This document shows positions 8,030-16,370 of a stretch of 38,885 bases of DNA, in pieces. Every line of letters begins with the position of its first letter. The stretch's first letter is position 1. A program made the position numbers and the translations under genes. The notes beneath the pieces were generated by a model. The model saw nothing but the letters and a program-made list of their open reading frames with translations, did no database searches and had not been told where the DNA came from. This stretch comes from CALCEB01 sp035531475 (GTDB lineage: Bacteria; Acidobacteriota; Terriglobia; UBA7540), in the NCBI GenBank assembly GCA_035531475.1, contig DATKST010000069.1, forward strand, positions 1-38,885. The letters are read 5' to 3'.

Positions 8030-10014
8030 TGATGACCCCCCCCGAAGAATCGCTGCGCTCTGTTGGAAAGGAATCCTTCGACTCAAAGCGAGCCGGTGTT
8101 TGCGCCTCGCCCCGGCCCAGGGTGTTACTGACAAGTGTGTGCCGGCCGATGGGTGCCAAATACGGTGACGCGTCGAGCGTGGGTTACGAACTGCTCCACG
8201 AACAGGTCACACGGGCGCAAGGCATCTTCAGCCCCCGAGCTACACACCTCACCTTTGGACTTGATTACATCGCGCTTAACCTGGATTCACCGGCCGTCGT
8301 TCTTCATTACCCCTCTCGCCGGGAATTGGTAGGTGAACTCCGAAAAAATCCCGACTTTGTCGGAGTGTCATTCACTCTTTCAACTTTCCACAAGGTGAAG
8401 GAGATCGTGGCCTTAATCCGCGAGCACGCGCCCAGCGCCAAGGTGGTGCTAGGGGGTTACGGGACTGTTTTGGACGATCAAACCCTTGCGCCGCTTTCGG
8501 ATCACATCTGCCGTGGCGAAGGGGTGCAGTTCTTTCGCCGGTTGCTGGGCGAGCCGGAGCGCTCGATGCCCTACGAGCACCCGATGGTGGTGAGCAGGCT
8601 CCGCGTCTTTTCTATCCCGGTCAGCCGCACGGGCATGATCTTTGCTGGATTGGGTTGCCCCCACGGCTGCGATTTCTGCTGCACGTCTCATTTTTTCAAA
8701 CGGCGGCATATCCGGCTTTTGCCGACGGGTGATGACGTCATGCAGGTGATCGAGCGATACCACGAGATCGATCCGAAGATGAGCTTCACCATTATCGACG
8801 AGGATTTTCTCGTCAACCGCGAGCGCGCGGCCCGATTGAGGGAACTGGTTCTGGAAAGAGGAAAGCCCATTTCCATTTTTGCCTTTGCTACCGTCAAGGC
8901 CCTGAGCCGCTTGACGCCCCAGGAACTGCTGGAGACCGGTATCGATGGCGTTTGGGTGGGGTTTGAAGGCAAACGATCAGGCTTCGCCAAGCAGCAAGGC
9001 CGGCCCGTCGAAGAACTCATACCGGACTTGCAGTCTCACGGCATCTCTGTCCTCACGTCCATGATTGTGGGCTTTGACTACCAGACGCCGGACATCATCC
9101 GTCAGGAACTGGCCGGATTGATCGCACTGAAGCCCACCTTGACGCAGTTTCTCATTTATGGGCCGACCCCCGGCACGCCTTTTTTCGCGCGTGTCGAGAA
9201 GGAAGGCCGGTTGCGAAAGGACCTTGCCAGCAATCGGAACGAGTATTATCGCCGCTGCGACGGCTTCACCGCCATGGTCGAGCACCCCACAATGGCCAGC
9301 ACAGAAATTGAGGGGTTGCAGCGGGAGTGCTTCGAAACGGACTTCCGCCTTTTAGGACCGTCCATCGTAAGATCAGTGAACGTCTGGTTCCAGGGCTGGA
9401 AGAAATACCGCGATTCAACTTCAGCCTACTTGCGTGCCAAAGCGGACCGGTGGGCGGAAGAAATCCGCAGGGCGTATCCCATCTTCCCGGTTGCCCAAAA
9501 ACAAGCGCCGAACGCCGGCGCCATTGCGCAACTGAGGCAGGAGATCGAGAGTCTTCTCGGCCCTCCCACCCTTGGGCGCCGGTTCCTCGCGGCACTTTCG
9601 CCAGTCGCGGCAGCCTGGACGCGGTTCACCCTGAACCATGACCGCTTTCAGCATCCATCTCTCAATCGCCGCACCTATCACAATTCGTTGTGGGCGCTTC
9701 CGACGGCTGAATTCGGGGCTCTGCACGTAAGAATCGAGCGCGCTCTGGCAGGCGTGAGGGTGGGATTGGAAGGCACGTTGGACACGGCCAGCGCCCGGTG
9801 GCTGGCGGCGGGCATCCTGAGTCAGTTACGAGGTAACAACGCTTGCCTGCAAATCGTGGTCGCCGAAGGGACACAAGCCGAGCCATTTTCCCTGGGAATT
9901 TTTGGGAGGGCGCTGGGGCGCTACCGTGACCGCATCTCCGTGGCACTACCTCCCGCCCCTCAAGCCTGGGCCATCCTGCAGAAATGGCTGGTCGTGCTCC
10001 ATGAGCCAGCATAG
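8026..10014 (+). CDS. Radical SAM protein with N-terminal B12-binding-like domain
   Basis: A protein of 660-662 residues. Residues 30-175 have a Rossmann-like cobalamin-binding layout (PRVLLTSVCRPMG, VGVSFTLSTF, VVLGGYG at 141-147, ICRGEG). A classic DxHxxG ligand motif is not seen. The radical SAM cluster motif is canonical: C211-X3-C215-X2-C218 in GCPHGCDFC. It is followed by TIIDEDFL and VWVGFEGKRSG segments typical of the TIM-barrel half. The last 200 residues are an uncharacterised extension. B12-type radical SAM enzymes often methylate or rearrange unreactive carbons, including lipid precursors; the substrate here is unknown. The start is one of three consecutive ATGs (8026, 8029, 8032); the third has the best spacing from AGAAGGGA. 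A dead oxygenase gene follows directly. Confidence 0.85.
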   Translation: MMMTPPEESLRSVGKESFDSKRAGVCASPRPRVLLTSVCRPMGAKYGDASSVGYELLHEQVTRAQGIFSPRATHLTFGLDYIALNLDSPAVVLHYPSRRELVGELRKNPDFVGVSFTLSTFHKVKEIVALIREHAPSAKVVLGGYGTVLDDQTLAPLSDHICRGEGVQFFRRLLGEPERSMPYEHPMVVSRLRVFSIPVSRTGMIFAGLGCPHGCDFCCTSHFFKRRHIRLLPTGDDVMQVIERYHEIDPKMSFTIIDEDFLVNRERAARLRELVLERGKPISIFAFATVKALSRLTPQELLETGIDGVWVGFEGKRSGFAKQQGRPVEELIPDLQSHGISVLTSMIVGFDYQTPDIIRQELAGLIALKPTLTQFLIYGPTPGTPFFARVEKEGRLRKDLASNRNEYYRRCDGFTAMVEHPTMASTEIEGLQRECFETDFRLLGPSIVRSVNVWFQGWKKYRDSTSAYLRAKADRWAEEIRRAYPIFPVAQKQAPNAGAIAQLRQEIESLLGPPTLGRRFLAALSPVAAAWTRFTLNHDRFQHPSLNRRTYHNSLWALPTAEFGALHVRIERALAGVRVGLEGTLDTASARWLAAGILSQLRGNNACLQIVVAEGTQAEPFSLGIFGRALGRYRDRISVALPPAPQAWAILQKWLVVLHEPA

Positions 10015-10114
10015 CTTGATGGGACTTGGTGCAAGACTCAACGGTTTCAAATGGATTTCCGCCCCATGCCAGGAGCCGGCGAAGACCGGTGCTGGCTCAC
10101 TGGAGGCTCAACCT

Positions 10115-10495
10115 ATGTGCTCAAATGAAAAATGCCTTGGCAACGTTGGTCCCGGGATGTTCCAGTGTTGCCGGCCTTATCCGTGGCTTAGTTTGTGCGG
10201 CTTTCTGACCAACGATGGAATCCACCGCCTTGTGAAGACTCTGCCCGATATCACTCTTTTTGAACACCCGTCTGGGCAGCAACGCGCGTACGGGTAGACA
10301 AGCCAAGCCCGTTGCGCCCTCCAGGTCCGGCCTGACCTTGCGGTCGCTTAGCCGTGGAAGGACTTCGTTTCGGAATTGCAGAGTGAGGCTTGCTGGTCAT
10401 TTCTCCGCGAGCGGTTTGCACTACCACACGGGAAGCGATTGCCGCTCACCTTTCACTGGCACGATGCCACACCTTTGGGCGGTTGGCCGATGTGA
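10115..10495 (+). pseudogene. Decayed paralogue of the 2OG-Fe(II) oxygenase
   Basis: The frame starting at ATG 10115 aligns without gaps, from the RPYPW segment to the LTxxW segment, to the first half of the intact oxygenase at 2317-3054. Pairs of matching segments are RPYPWLSL/RPYPWISI, LTNDGI/LTRDGF, LPDITLFE/LPDVSLFE, RPDLAVA/RPDLKLA, PWKDFVSEL/PWREFIAEI, SFLRER/SFLRRM and LTFHW/LTLEW. Two TAG stops interrupt it, at 10295-10297 and 10349-10351, the second where the intact copy has glutamate. A TGA at 10493-10495 lies just before where the iron-binding HxD should be, and the catalytic half is missing. The reading frame then runs into the transporter gene. It is best explained as a duplicated oxygenase gene truncated and silenced by nonsense mutations. 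Confidence 0.85.
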
Positions 10496-10558
10496 ATCGA
10501 TTTTATCATGATTAGCAGAGAGACATTTTCGCGAGCAGGATGTCCGGAGAACCTGCCC

Positions 10559-11446
10559 ATGCGCCTTTCGTTGGTGATAGGTATCTTCATGCTCTGTACA
10601 AAGGTCCTTGCCTATTACCTGACCGGTTCTGCGGCAGTCCTCTCGGATGCTTCTGAATCGGTGGTCCACGTCTTTGCGGTTTCCTTTGCCGCTTACAGCC
10701 TGCGCTTGAGTTGGAAACCTCCCGACCAGAGCCACCATTATGGTCATGACAAGATTGCCTTCTTCTCGGCGGGTCTCGAAGGCCTTTTGATTATTCTGGC
10801 GGCTGCTTACGTGATCTCCGTATCAGTTCACAAGTGGATTGCCGGAGCCAAACCCGACAATTTAGGGAAGGGTGCTGCGCTAATCCTGGCCGCCGGCGTC
10901 ATTAACGCTGTGTTGGGGGGCTATCTTCTGAAGGCGGGCAGAAAGTACCACTCTCTAATTCTGGAAGCTGATGGCAGGCATGTATTAACTGATTGCTGGA
11001 CGAGCCTTGGGGTGATCGCAGGACTTGGTTTAACACACCTGACAGGCTGGGCAGACTGGGATCCATTGGTTGCCATCCTCATTGCTCTCAATATCGTGTG
11101 GGCAGGCCAAAAGCTGATTCGCCGGTCGATTGGTGGGTTAATGGACGAAGCCGATCCCGCGACCGAGTCACAGCTCACACGATTACTGGTTCAAATCACC
11201 TCCGAGGATCAGATCGGTTTTCACGCACTGCGATGCCGTAATGCAGGCAATACAGTTTGGATCGAATTCCATCTCCTCTTTCACAAGGGGATTGCTCTGG
11301 AATCCGCTCACGCTGTGGCCACAAGGATTGAGGAGAAGATTCAACAAGCAATGGGAGCTCGTGTGGAGATCATCAGCCATCTTGAGATTCTGGAGGATCA
11401 CGACCTGACCCACACCCATCCCCACCCCAAGGAATTTGTCCCCTAA
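10559..11446 (+). CDS. Cation diffusion facilitator family transporter
   Basis: A protein of 295 residues from ATG 10559, or 312 from ATG 10508. It has about six membrane segments and a cytoplasmic C-terminal domain. TM2 has the motif SDASESVVHV and TM5 has ADGRHVLTD, the second giving the HxxxD metal site of this family; the TM2 site is E-x3-H. HHYGHDKIAFFSAG lies in the conserved loop. The C-terminus is His-rich (HDLTHTHPHP), which may bind metal. The family exports Zn, Fe, Mn or similar divalent ions by proton antiport; the metal cannot be decided from sequence. I prefer 10559 because GGAG lies nine bases upstream. The extra residues from 10508 continue the frame of the dead oxygenase and lack a ribosome site. 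Confidence 0.88.
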   Translation: MRLSLVIGIFMLCTKVLAYYLTGSAAVLSDASESVVHVFAVSFAAYSLRLSWKPPDQSHHYGHDKIAFFSAGLEGLLIILAAAYVISVSVHKWIAGAKPDNLGKGAALILAAGVINAVLGGYLLKAGRKYHSLILEADGRHVLTDCWTSLGVIAGLGLTHLTGWADWDPLVAILIALNIVWAGQKLIRRSIGGLMDEADPATESQLTRLLVQITSEDQIGFHALRCRNAGNTVWIEFHLLFHKGIALESAHAVATRIEEKIQQAMGARVEIISHLEILEDHDLTHTHPHPKEFVP

Positions 11447-11626
11447 CCCCAATACTGTTCAGTTAGGATGAACCTCGTGATTTTGATGGCATGGTCGTCG
11501 CGTTCCCCCTCACCCCGGCCCTCTCCCCGCAAGCGGGAGAGGGGGAACCGCGCAGCGGTGGGTGAGGGGATATGGTTCACCAGTGTGCATCATTCTCGAA
11601 CGGGCCTTGAGTGAACAGCATTGGGG
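11447..11626. repeat. MITE-like inverted-repeat element, copy A
   Basis: About 180 bp bounded by CCCCAATACTGTTCA at the left and the near-exact reverse complement TGAACAGCATTGGGG at the right (one mismatch). The middle holds a GC-rich hairpin built on CCCTCACCCC...GGTGGGTGAGGG with an inner CTCTCCCGC-type stem. A CTAA tetranucleotide lies on both sides, consistent with a short target duplication. No coding capacity. Copy B at 14817-14994 shares both ends and core, so this looks like a non-autonomous mobile repeat. Confidence 0.8.
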
Positions 11627-11777
11627 CTAAGGCTAATGTTGTTCACTGGGGGCCCTATGCCCCTCGGAACCCGATTTCCACGCGCCCTGTAGGGGCGGGC
11701 CTTGTGCCCGCCCGTGGGCGACCACAAGGGTCGCCCCTACAAGATGTTCCCTTATCTGAACAGTATTGGGGCTAAGG
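11627..11777. repeat. Second repeat end with double-hairpin palindrome
   Basis: The right terminal sequence of the neighbouring element recurs here (TGAACAGTATTGGGG, then CTAAGGC) near 11756-11777, so element ends are stacked in tandem. Between them, 11689-11740 is a palindrome whose arms GTAGGGGCG/CGCCCCTAC enclose two hairpins: GGGCGGGC-cttgt-GCCCGCCC and GGGCGACC-acaa-GGGTCGCCC. It ends just before the YwiC-like gene and so may alter its leader. No gene is seen. Confidence 0.65.
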
Positions 11778-11799
11778 CGCTGCTGCTTTTTAGGCAGAT

Positions 11800-12660
11800 A
11801 TGGCGATGTGGACCGCACCATGGCGAGATATTCCTCCAGCAAGGCGCTGGGCGCTCGTCTGGCCCCGTGAGCACGGTGCATGGGGAATCCTGCTCGTGTC
11901 GTTGCTGACCGGGGCAGCGGTGGGAGCGTCGTCAGCACCAATCCTCGCTCGCGAGGGTTGGCTGCTGACGGCCGCAGTGGCCGTGTTTTGCGCGCACACA
12001 CCCATCGAGAACGTACTTTCCCCTGATTCGCCCTTCCGCCCGCGCACCACCTCCGAACTGCACTGGGTGACTTTTTTCGCAGTTGCCTTCAGTGCGATTG
12101 GAGGTGTTGGGCTGGGCGTGGTCGCAGACCGGGCGCCTGTTGGTTTCTATGTCGTGGGGCTGGTGACGGCTGGCATTTTGGGAGTTCAAGGAGTGCTCAA
12201 GCGGAGGGGGCGCCCTATGCGGCTTCTGGCACAGCTCACGGGTGCGCTCGGGCTGGCCGCGACGGCTGCGATGGCTTGTTGCGTAGCCTCGGGCCGGACG
12301 GATCGATTAGCCTTGATTCTATGGGCAGCCAATTGGCTCTTTGCAACCAACCAAATCCTCTATGTGCAACTCCGCATCCACGAGTCCCGCGCGGGCAACG
12401 CCAAGAAGAAGCTTGTTGGCAAAAGGTTCTTTCTGGGAAGCGAAATTTTGACGGCCGCCGGTCTAGGGGCGTTCTGGCGAATCGGTTTGATTCCGGCTGG
12501 GTCGCTGATTGCGTTCGTGCCGGCGCTGATGCGCGGAGCAATCTTGCCCATTCTCCCTGATGGCCGGCCTCTCGAGATCCGGCGCCTGGGTAAGGGGGAG
12601 TTAGCGCATGCGTTGATCTTTGCGGCGCTTCTGATCCTCTCTTTCAAAATAGGGTTCTGA
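11800..12660 (+). CDS. YwiC-like integral membrane protein
   Basis: A 286-residue, very hydrophobic protein with about eight membrane segments. The N-terminal WPREHGAWGILLVSLLTGA matches the signature of YwiC-like proteins, where a P-K/R-E-H-G-A-W motif precedes the first helix. The C-terminal IRRLGKGELAHALIFAALL also fits. The family has an unclear role; some members sit near nitrate-respiration genes and the fold resembles UbiA-like prenyltransferases, but no DxxxD motif is obvious here. The ATG at 11800 has only a weak ribosome site. The gene stands directly after the repeat cluster. Confidence 0.8.
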   Translation: MAMWTAPWRDIPPARRWALVWPREHGAWGILLVSLLTGAAVGASSAPILAREGWLLTAAVAVFCAHTPIENVLSPDSPFRPRTTSELHWVTFFAVAFSAIGGVGLGVVADRAPVGFYVVGLVTAGILGVQGVLKRRGRPMRLLAQLTGALGLAATAAMACCVASGRTDRLALILWAANWLFATNQILYVQLRIHESRAGNAKKKLVGKRFFLGSEILTAAGLGAFWRIGLIPAGSLIAFVPALMRGAILPILPDGRPLEIRRLGKGELAHALIFAALLILSFKIGF

Positions 12661-12795
12661 ACCACTGTCGTTTGGATGCTACCTTCTCAGGCCGGCGCGG
12701 CAAGCGCATGATGTCAACGGAAGTGCGGCCTGAATGCTCTCGCTCACGGGGGCATCCTCATGGTTTGGAGTGGGAAGGCAGAAACCACAATACGC

Positions 12796-12824
12796 TTGAC
12801 GGGGGCGCGCGGCTAGTTTACTAT
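12796..12824 (+). promoter_or_regulatory. Sigma70-like promoter upstream of the zwf remnant and treS
   Basis: TTGACG at 12796-12801 and TACTAT at 12819-12824 are separated by 17 bases, close to consensus. Transcription would start near 12831, about 300 bases before treS. The promoter may originally have served the lost glucose-6-phosphate dehydrogenase gene and now feed treS through the remnant. Confidence 0.5.
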
Positions 12825-12919
12825 CTGGTAAATATTTTAGCAGATTCGCCCCAGAAACCTGGGTTGATCTGGAAAGATAGGATGACATAAATTGTCCATC
12901 GAGACCATACCGGAATTGG

Positions 12920-13111
12920 ATGCCAGGATCGAGGACCACGGGGTTTTGGCCAGCCCTAGCATACGAGAGGTTGCTGACCGATGCGATGGCTGGAGACGGC
13001 CAACTTTTCGTGCGCCGGCATGCAGTGGAAGCGGCTTGGTCTATTGTCGGGCCAATCCTCGACAAGGCCACGCCGATTCAAGACGACGCCCCGGGTTTCG
13101 GGAGCGGGTAG
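12920..13111 (+). pseudogene. C-terminal remnant of glucose-6-phosphate dehydrogenase
   Basis: From about 12953 the frame reads LAYERLLTDAMAGDGQLFVR, RHAVEAAW and VGPILDK, the conserved end of glucose-6-phosphate dehydrogenase (YERLLLDxxxGDxTLFxRRDEVExAW). It ends at TAG 13109-13111 and leads directly to treS. Nothing resembling the NADP-binding GASGDL motif or the active-site region is present upstream; the preceding 250 bases do not extend the homology. This is a deletion remnant of a zwf gene that probably once preceded treS. Confidence 0.75.
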
Positions 13112-13135
13112 AATTGCGTAGAGGCGTCAACCACG

Positions 13136-14785
13136 ATGACTAACCCTCAAACCGGCAGCGATCCGCTCTGGTACAAAGATGCCGTCCTTTACGAGGTCCA
13201 CGTCCGGGCCTTCTTCGATAGCGACGGCGATGGCATTGGTGACTTTCGCGGACTTGCGCAGAAGCTTGACTACCTCCAGGACTTGGGGGTCACTACCCTG
13301 TGGCTCCTGCCCTTCTATCCGTCTCCACTGAAAGACGACGGATATGATATTTCCGGCTACACCGATGTCCATCCGTCATATGGCACCCTGGACGACTTTA
13401 AACTGTTCCTCGACGAGGCGCACCGGCGGGGAATGCGGGTGCTGACCGAGCTTGTGGTCAACCATACTTCGGACCAGCACCCCTGGTTCCAGGAAGCGCG
13501 CCGTTCCCAGAACAATCCGCGGCGCGATTGGTACGTCTGGAGCTCCACCCAGGAGCGATACCGCCAGGCCAGTATCATCTTCACCGATACGGAACTCTCC
13601 AACTGGGCCTGGGACCCGATCTCCAAATCCTATTATTGGCACCGGTTTTTTAGCCATCAACCCGATTTGAATTACGATAATCCAGCCGTCCTGGAGGAAG
13701 TCTGGAACATCATGAAGTTCTGGCTTGACATGGGGGTTGACGCCTTCCGGCTCGATGCGGTGCCTTACCTGGTGGAGCGCGAAAACACCTCCTGTGAGAA
13801 CCTTCCGGAAACTCACGCGGTTCTGAAGCATTTGCGAAAACGAATGGATGAGAACTATCCGGGCAGACTTCTTCTGGCTGAAGCCAATCAATGGCCGGAA
13901 GATGCGGTTGCCTATTTCGGGTCAGGCGACGAATGCCAGATGGCATTCCATTTCCCTCTGATGCCGAGAATGTTCATGGCCGTAATGCTGGAAGACCGCA
14001 AGCCCATCATGGACATCCTGCAGCGAACTCCCGCCATCCCGGAGAATTGCCAATGGGGCATGTTTCTGCGCAATCATGACGAATTGACGCTGGCGATGGT
14101 CACGGAAGAGGAACGCGACTATCTGTATGACGAATACGCTAAAGAGAAACGCACGCGGCTTAATTTGGGCATCCGCCGGCGCCTCGCCCCCTTGCTCGAA
14201 AATGACCGCCGGCGCGTCGAGCTTATGAACGGCATCCTCATGTCACTGCCGGGAAGCCCCATCATTTACTACGGGGATGAGATTGGGATGGGTGATAACG
14301 TTTACGTGGGCGACCGCAATGGTGTCCGCACACCCATGCAGTGGTCTGGTGGCTGGAATGCCGGCTTTTCCAATGCCGACCCCGAACAGCTTTACCTGCC
14401 AGTGATCTCGAATCCCGTTTACGGCTACCAGACCGTGAACGTGGAATCGCAAAGAAGGTTTCCTCATTCCATCCTTTCCTGGATGAAACAGCTTATTGCC
14501 TTGCGGAGGTCCAGCCGGGTTTTGGGACGGGGTACGCTTGAGTTTTTGACGCCCCCCAATCATCGCGTTCTGGCCCACGTGCGCGAGCTCGGGAGCGAAA
14601 AGGTGCTCGTTGTCAACAATCTTTCAAGCTCCGCGCAAGCTGTGGAGCTCGACCTGCAGCGATTCAAAGGGGCGATTCCCATCGAAATGTTCGGTGGCAA
14701 TCCCTTCCCCCGCATCATGGACCGCCCTTATCTTTTGACTTTGGGCCCTTATCAATTTTATTGGTTCCGTCTGCGTAGAATCTGA
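13136..14785 (+). CDS. treS: Trehalose synthase (maltose alpha-D-glucosyltransferase), GH13
   Basis: A 549-residue GH13 enzyme interconverting maltose and trehalose in the cytoplasm. The N-terminus DPLWYKDAVLYEVHVRAF and DGIGDFRGL are typical of TreS. Catalytic residues are visible: nucleophile D207 in DAFRLDAVPYL, acid/base E249 in LLLAEANQW, and D315 in RNHDELT, with the N109-H110 motif in VVNHTSDQHPWF. MGDNVYVGDRNGVRTPMQW is also characteristic. The length fits stand-alone TreS without a fused maltokinase. It follows a zwf remnant and precedes a glycosyltransferase, suggesting a compatible-solute or glycogen-trehalose setting. No maltokinase (pep2) is seen in the window. Confidence 0.93.
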   Translation: MTNPQTGSDPLWYKDAVLYEVHVRAFFDSDGDGIGDFRGLAQKLDYLQDLGVTTLWLLPFYPSPLKDDGYDISGYTDVHPSYGTLDDFKLFLDEAHRRGMRVLTELVVNHTSDQHPWFQEARRSQNNPRRDWYVWSSTQERYRQASIIFTDTELSNWAWDPISKSYYWHRFFSHQPDLNYDNPAVLEEVWNIMKFWLDMGVDAFRLDAVPYLVERENTSCENLPETHAVLKHLRKRMDENYPGRLLLAEANQWPEDAVAYFGSGDECQMAFHFPLMPRMFMAVMLEDRKPIMDILQRTPAIPENCQWGMFLRNHDELTLAMVTEEERDYLYDEYAKEKRTRLNLGIRRRLAPLLENDRRRVELMNGILMSLPGSPIIYYGDEIGMGDNVYVGDRNGVRTPMQWSGGWNAGFSNADPEQLYLPVISNPVYGYQTVNVESQRRFPHSILSWMKQLIALRRSSRVLGRGTLEFLTPPNHRVLAHVRELGSEKVLVVNNLSSSAQAVELDLQRFKGAIPIEMFGGNPFPRIMDRPYLLTLGPYQFYWFRLRRI

Positions 14786-14816
14786 GTTCTTTACCGTTCT
14801 GTGGCAAGGATTAGCT

Positions 14817-14994
14817 CCAATACTGTTCAGTTAAGGTGGGTCTCATGATCTTGATGTCAGAGGCATCGCCCGGCCCCTCACCCCGGCCCTCTCCCCGCCT
14901 GCGGGGAGAGGGGGAACCGCACAGCGGTGGGTGAGGGGATCTGGTTCAACCGTGTGCATTATTCTCGAACGGACCTTAAGTGAACAGTATTGGG
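14817..14994. repeat. MITE-like inverted-repeat element, copy B
   Basis: About 178 bp with ends CCAATACTGTTCA and TGAACAGTATTGG, a perfect 13-bp inverted repeat. The core again carries CCCCTCACCCCGGCCCTCTC and a GCCTGCGGGGAGAGG-type hairpin. It is clearly the same element as copy A at 11447-11626. ATTAGC occurs on both flanks and may be a target duplication. It fills most of the 311-base gap between treS and the glycosyltransferase; nothing else is seen there. Confidence 0.82.
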
Positions 14995-15096
14995 ATTAGC
15001 CCGGATTATTCATGAAGCTCCCTGCCGATCTTCGCATAAGACTTCGTGAACAATCCGGGTTAGGATGTTCCGTGCTGGCTGCAACGGAGGCTGGCT

Positions 15097-16362
15097 TTGA
15101 GCGAAGACACGTTTCTGTCGGACGAATTCTTGCAACAAATCACGGCCGCTGGCGAAGCCGATATCCTCGCTGGCGTCCCCACGTTTAATAACGCCAGGAC
15201 CATCGAGCGTACGGTTCGGGCAATCCAGGTTGGATTGGCCAAGTATTTCCCCAGGCAGAGGGCCGCAATCGTCATCTCGGACGGAGGCTCCCGGGATGGC
15301 ACGCTGGACCAGGCTAAAAGCATCTCACCCCCCGATTTCCGGACGATGCTCGCAGCGCCTCCTCTAAGAACGATGCACACCCTGGCAACCACCCATCGGG
15401 CCATCTGGGGGAGAGGTGGCGCCTTCCGCACGATTTTTGCCGCCGCCGATCTCCTCCGGGTAAAAGCTTGCGCCGTCATTTCACCCGACTTGGAAAGCAT
15501 AACGCCGGAATGGATCGAGGGGTTGATCCGCCCCATTTACCGCGAGAATGTTGATTTTGTGGCCCCAATTTATTTGCGGCATAAGTTTGACGGATTATTG
15601 CTGAAGCAAATCTTGTCGCCGCTGATCGCGGCGGCCTATGGCTACGAAATACAAGAGCCCTATGGCGGCGAATTGGCATTTTCGGGACGGCTTGCTGCCC
15701 GGTATATGAATGAGGGTGCGTTTTCAAGGGAATTTATGCGGCAAGGCGCCGAGGTCTGGATGACCACCACGGCTATGGCCGGCGGCTTTCGCCTGAGCCA
15801 GTCGTTTCTGGGTCCCAAAATTCACGCTCCCAAGTCCGGGGGATTGGACCTCGCCGGGACCATTCAACGGGTTGTGGGGGGGCTCTTCAACTGTCTTGAG
15901 ACTCATCAGCAGTTCTGGATATCGCGGAATCAAGTGGAAGCTGTTCCGTTGTTTGGATTTGAAAATGATATGGAACTGCCGGCCGTCCGGGTCGACCGCA
16001 GGCGCATGTTCCAGATGTTTCAGACCGGAGTTCAAGAGCTGGCTTCCGTCCACGCTCTGATCCTATCCCCGGACACCCTGCAAAGAATCCGGGAAATTGC
16101 AAAACTCAGCGACCGGGAGTTTTGTCTTCCCGACGACCTGTGGGTGAAGACGGTTTATGAATTCGCCGCCTCCTTTCACCACACCGTCATCAATCGGGAC
16201 CACATTCTCCAAGCCCTAACGCCGTTGTATCGCGGTCGGATCAGCTCTTTTCTGCATGAGAATCATGAGGCTGGCATCACAGATTTGGGCGAAAAACTCA
16301 AAGCCCTCCGGCTTCAATACCAACAATCGAAATCTTACTTGATTGAACGCTGGAGCGCGTGA
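15097..16362 (+). CDS. Mannosylglycerate/glucosylglycerate synthase-like glycosyltransferase
   Basis: A 421-residue GT-A-type glycosyltransferase. The nucleotide-sugar half has GVPTFNNARTIERTV and VISDGGSRDGT. A D-x-E metal-binding-like motif is in ISPDLESITPEW. The acceptor half has EIQEPYGGELAFSGRLAARY, resembling the E-Q-P-L-G-G-E-L segment of mannosylglycerate synthase (GT78), then GAEVWMTTTAMAGG. Such enzymes make mannosyl- or glucosylglycerate, compatible solutes, but acceptor and donor cannot be read here. Translation probably starts at TTG 15097, six bases after CGGAGG. Its stop is eight bases before the next gene, so the two form an operon; treS lies upstream. Confidence 0.7.
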   Translation: MSEDTFLSDEFLQQITAAGEADILAGVPTFNNARTIERTVRAIQVGLAKYFPRQRAAIVISDGGSRDGTLDQAKSISPPDFRTMLAAPPLRTMHTLATTHRAIWGRGGAFRTIFAAADLLRVKACAVISPDLESITPEWIEGLIRPIYRENVDFVAPIYLRHKFDGLLLKQILSPLIAAAYGYEIQEPYGGELAFSGRLAARYMNEGAFSREFMRQGAEVWMTTTAMAGGFRLSQSFLGPKIHAPKSGGLDLAGTIQRVVGGLFNCLETHQQFWISRNQVEAVPLFGFENDMELPAVRVDRRRMFQMFQTGVQELASVHALILSPDTLQRIREIAKLSDREFCLPDDLWVKTVYEFAASFHHTVINRDHILQALTPLYRGRISSFLHENHEAGITDLGEKLKALRLQYQQSKSYLIERWSA

Positions 16363-16370
16363 GGTGATAT

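Noticed and set aside
10295..10351. TAG codons in the second oxygenase copy read as pyrrolysine or recoded sense codons
   Set aside because: The catalytic half is missing as well, no other gene in the window uses in-frame TAG, and decay explains all stops.
10600..10700. The E-x3-H metal motif in the CDF transporter as a novel metal site
   Set aside because: I recall the same SDAxESVVH pattern in other bacterial CDF proteins, so it is probably an ordinary subgroup feature.
11480..11580. GC-rich repeated blocks read as a CRISPR array
   Set aside because: The repeats are single palindromic elements with terminal inverted repeats, not regularly spaced direct repeats with unique spacers.
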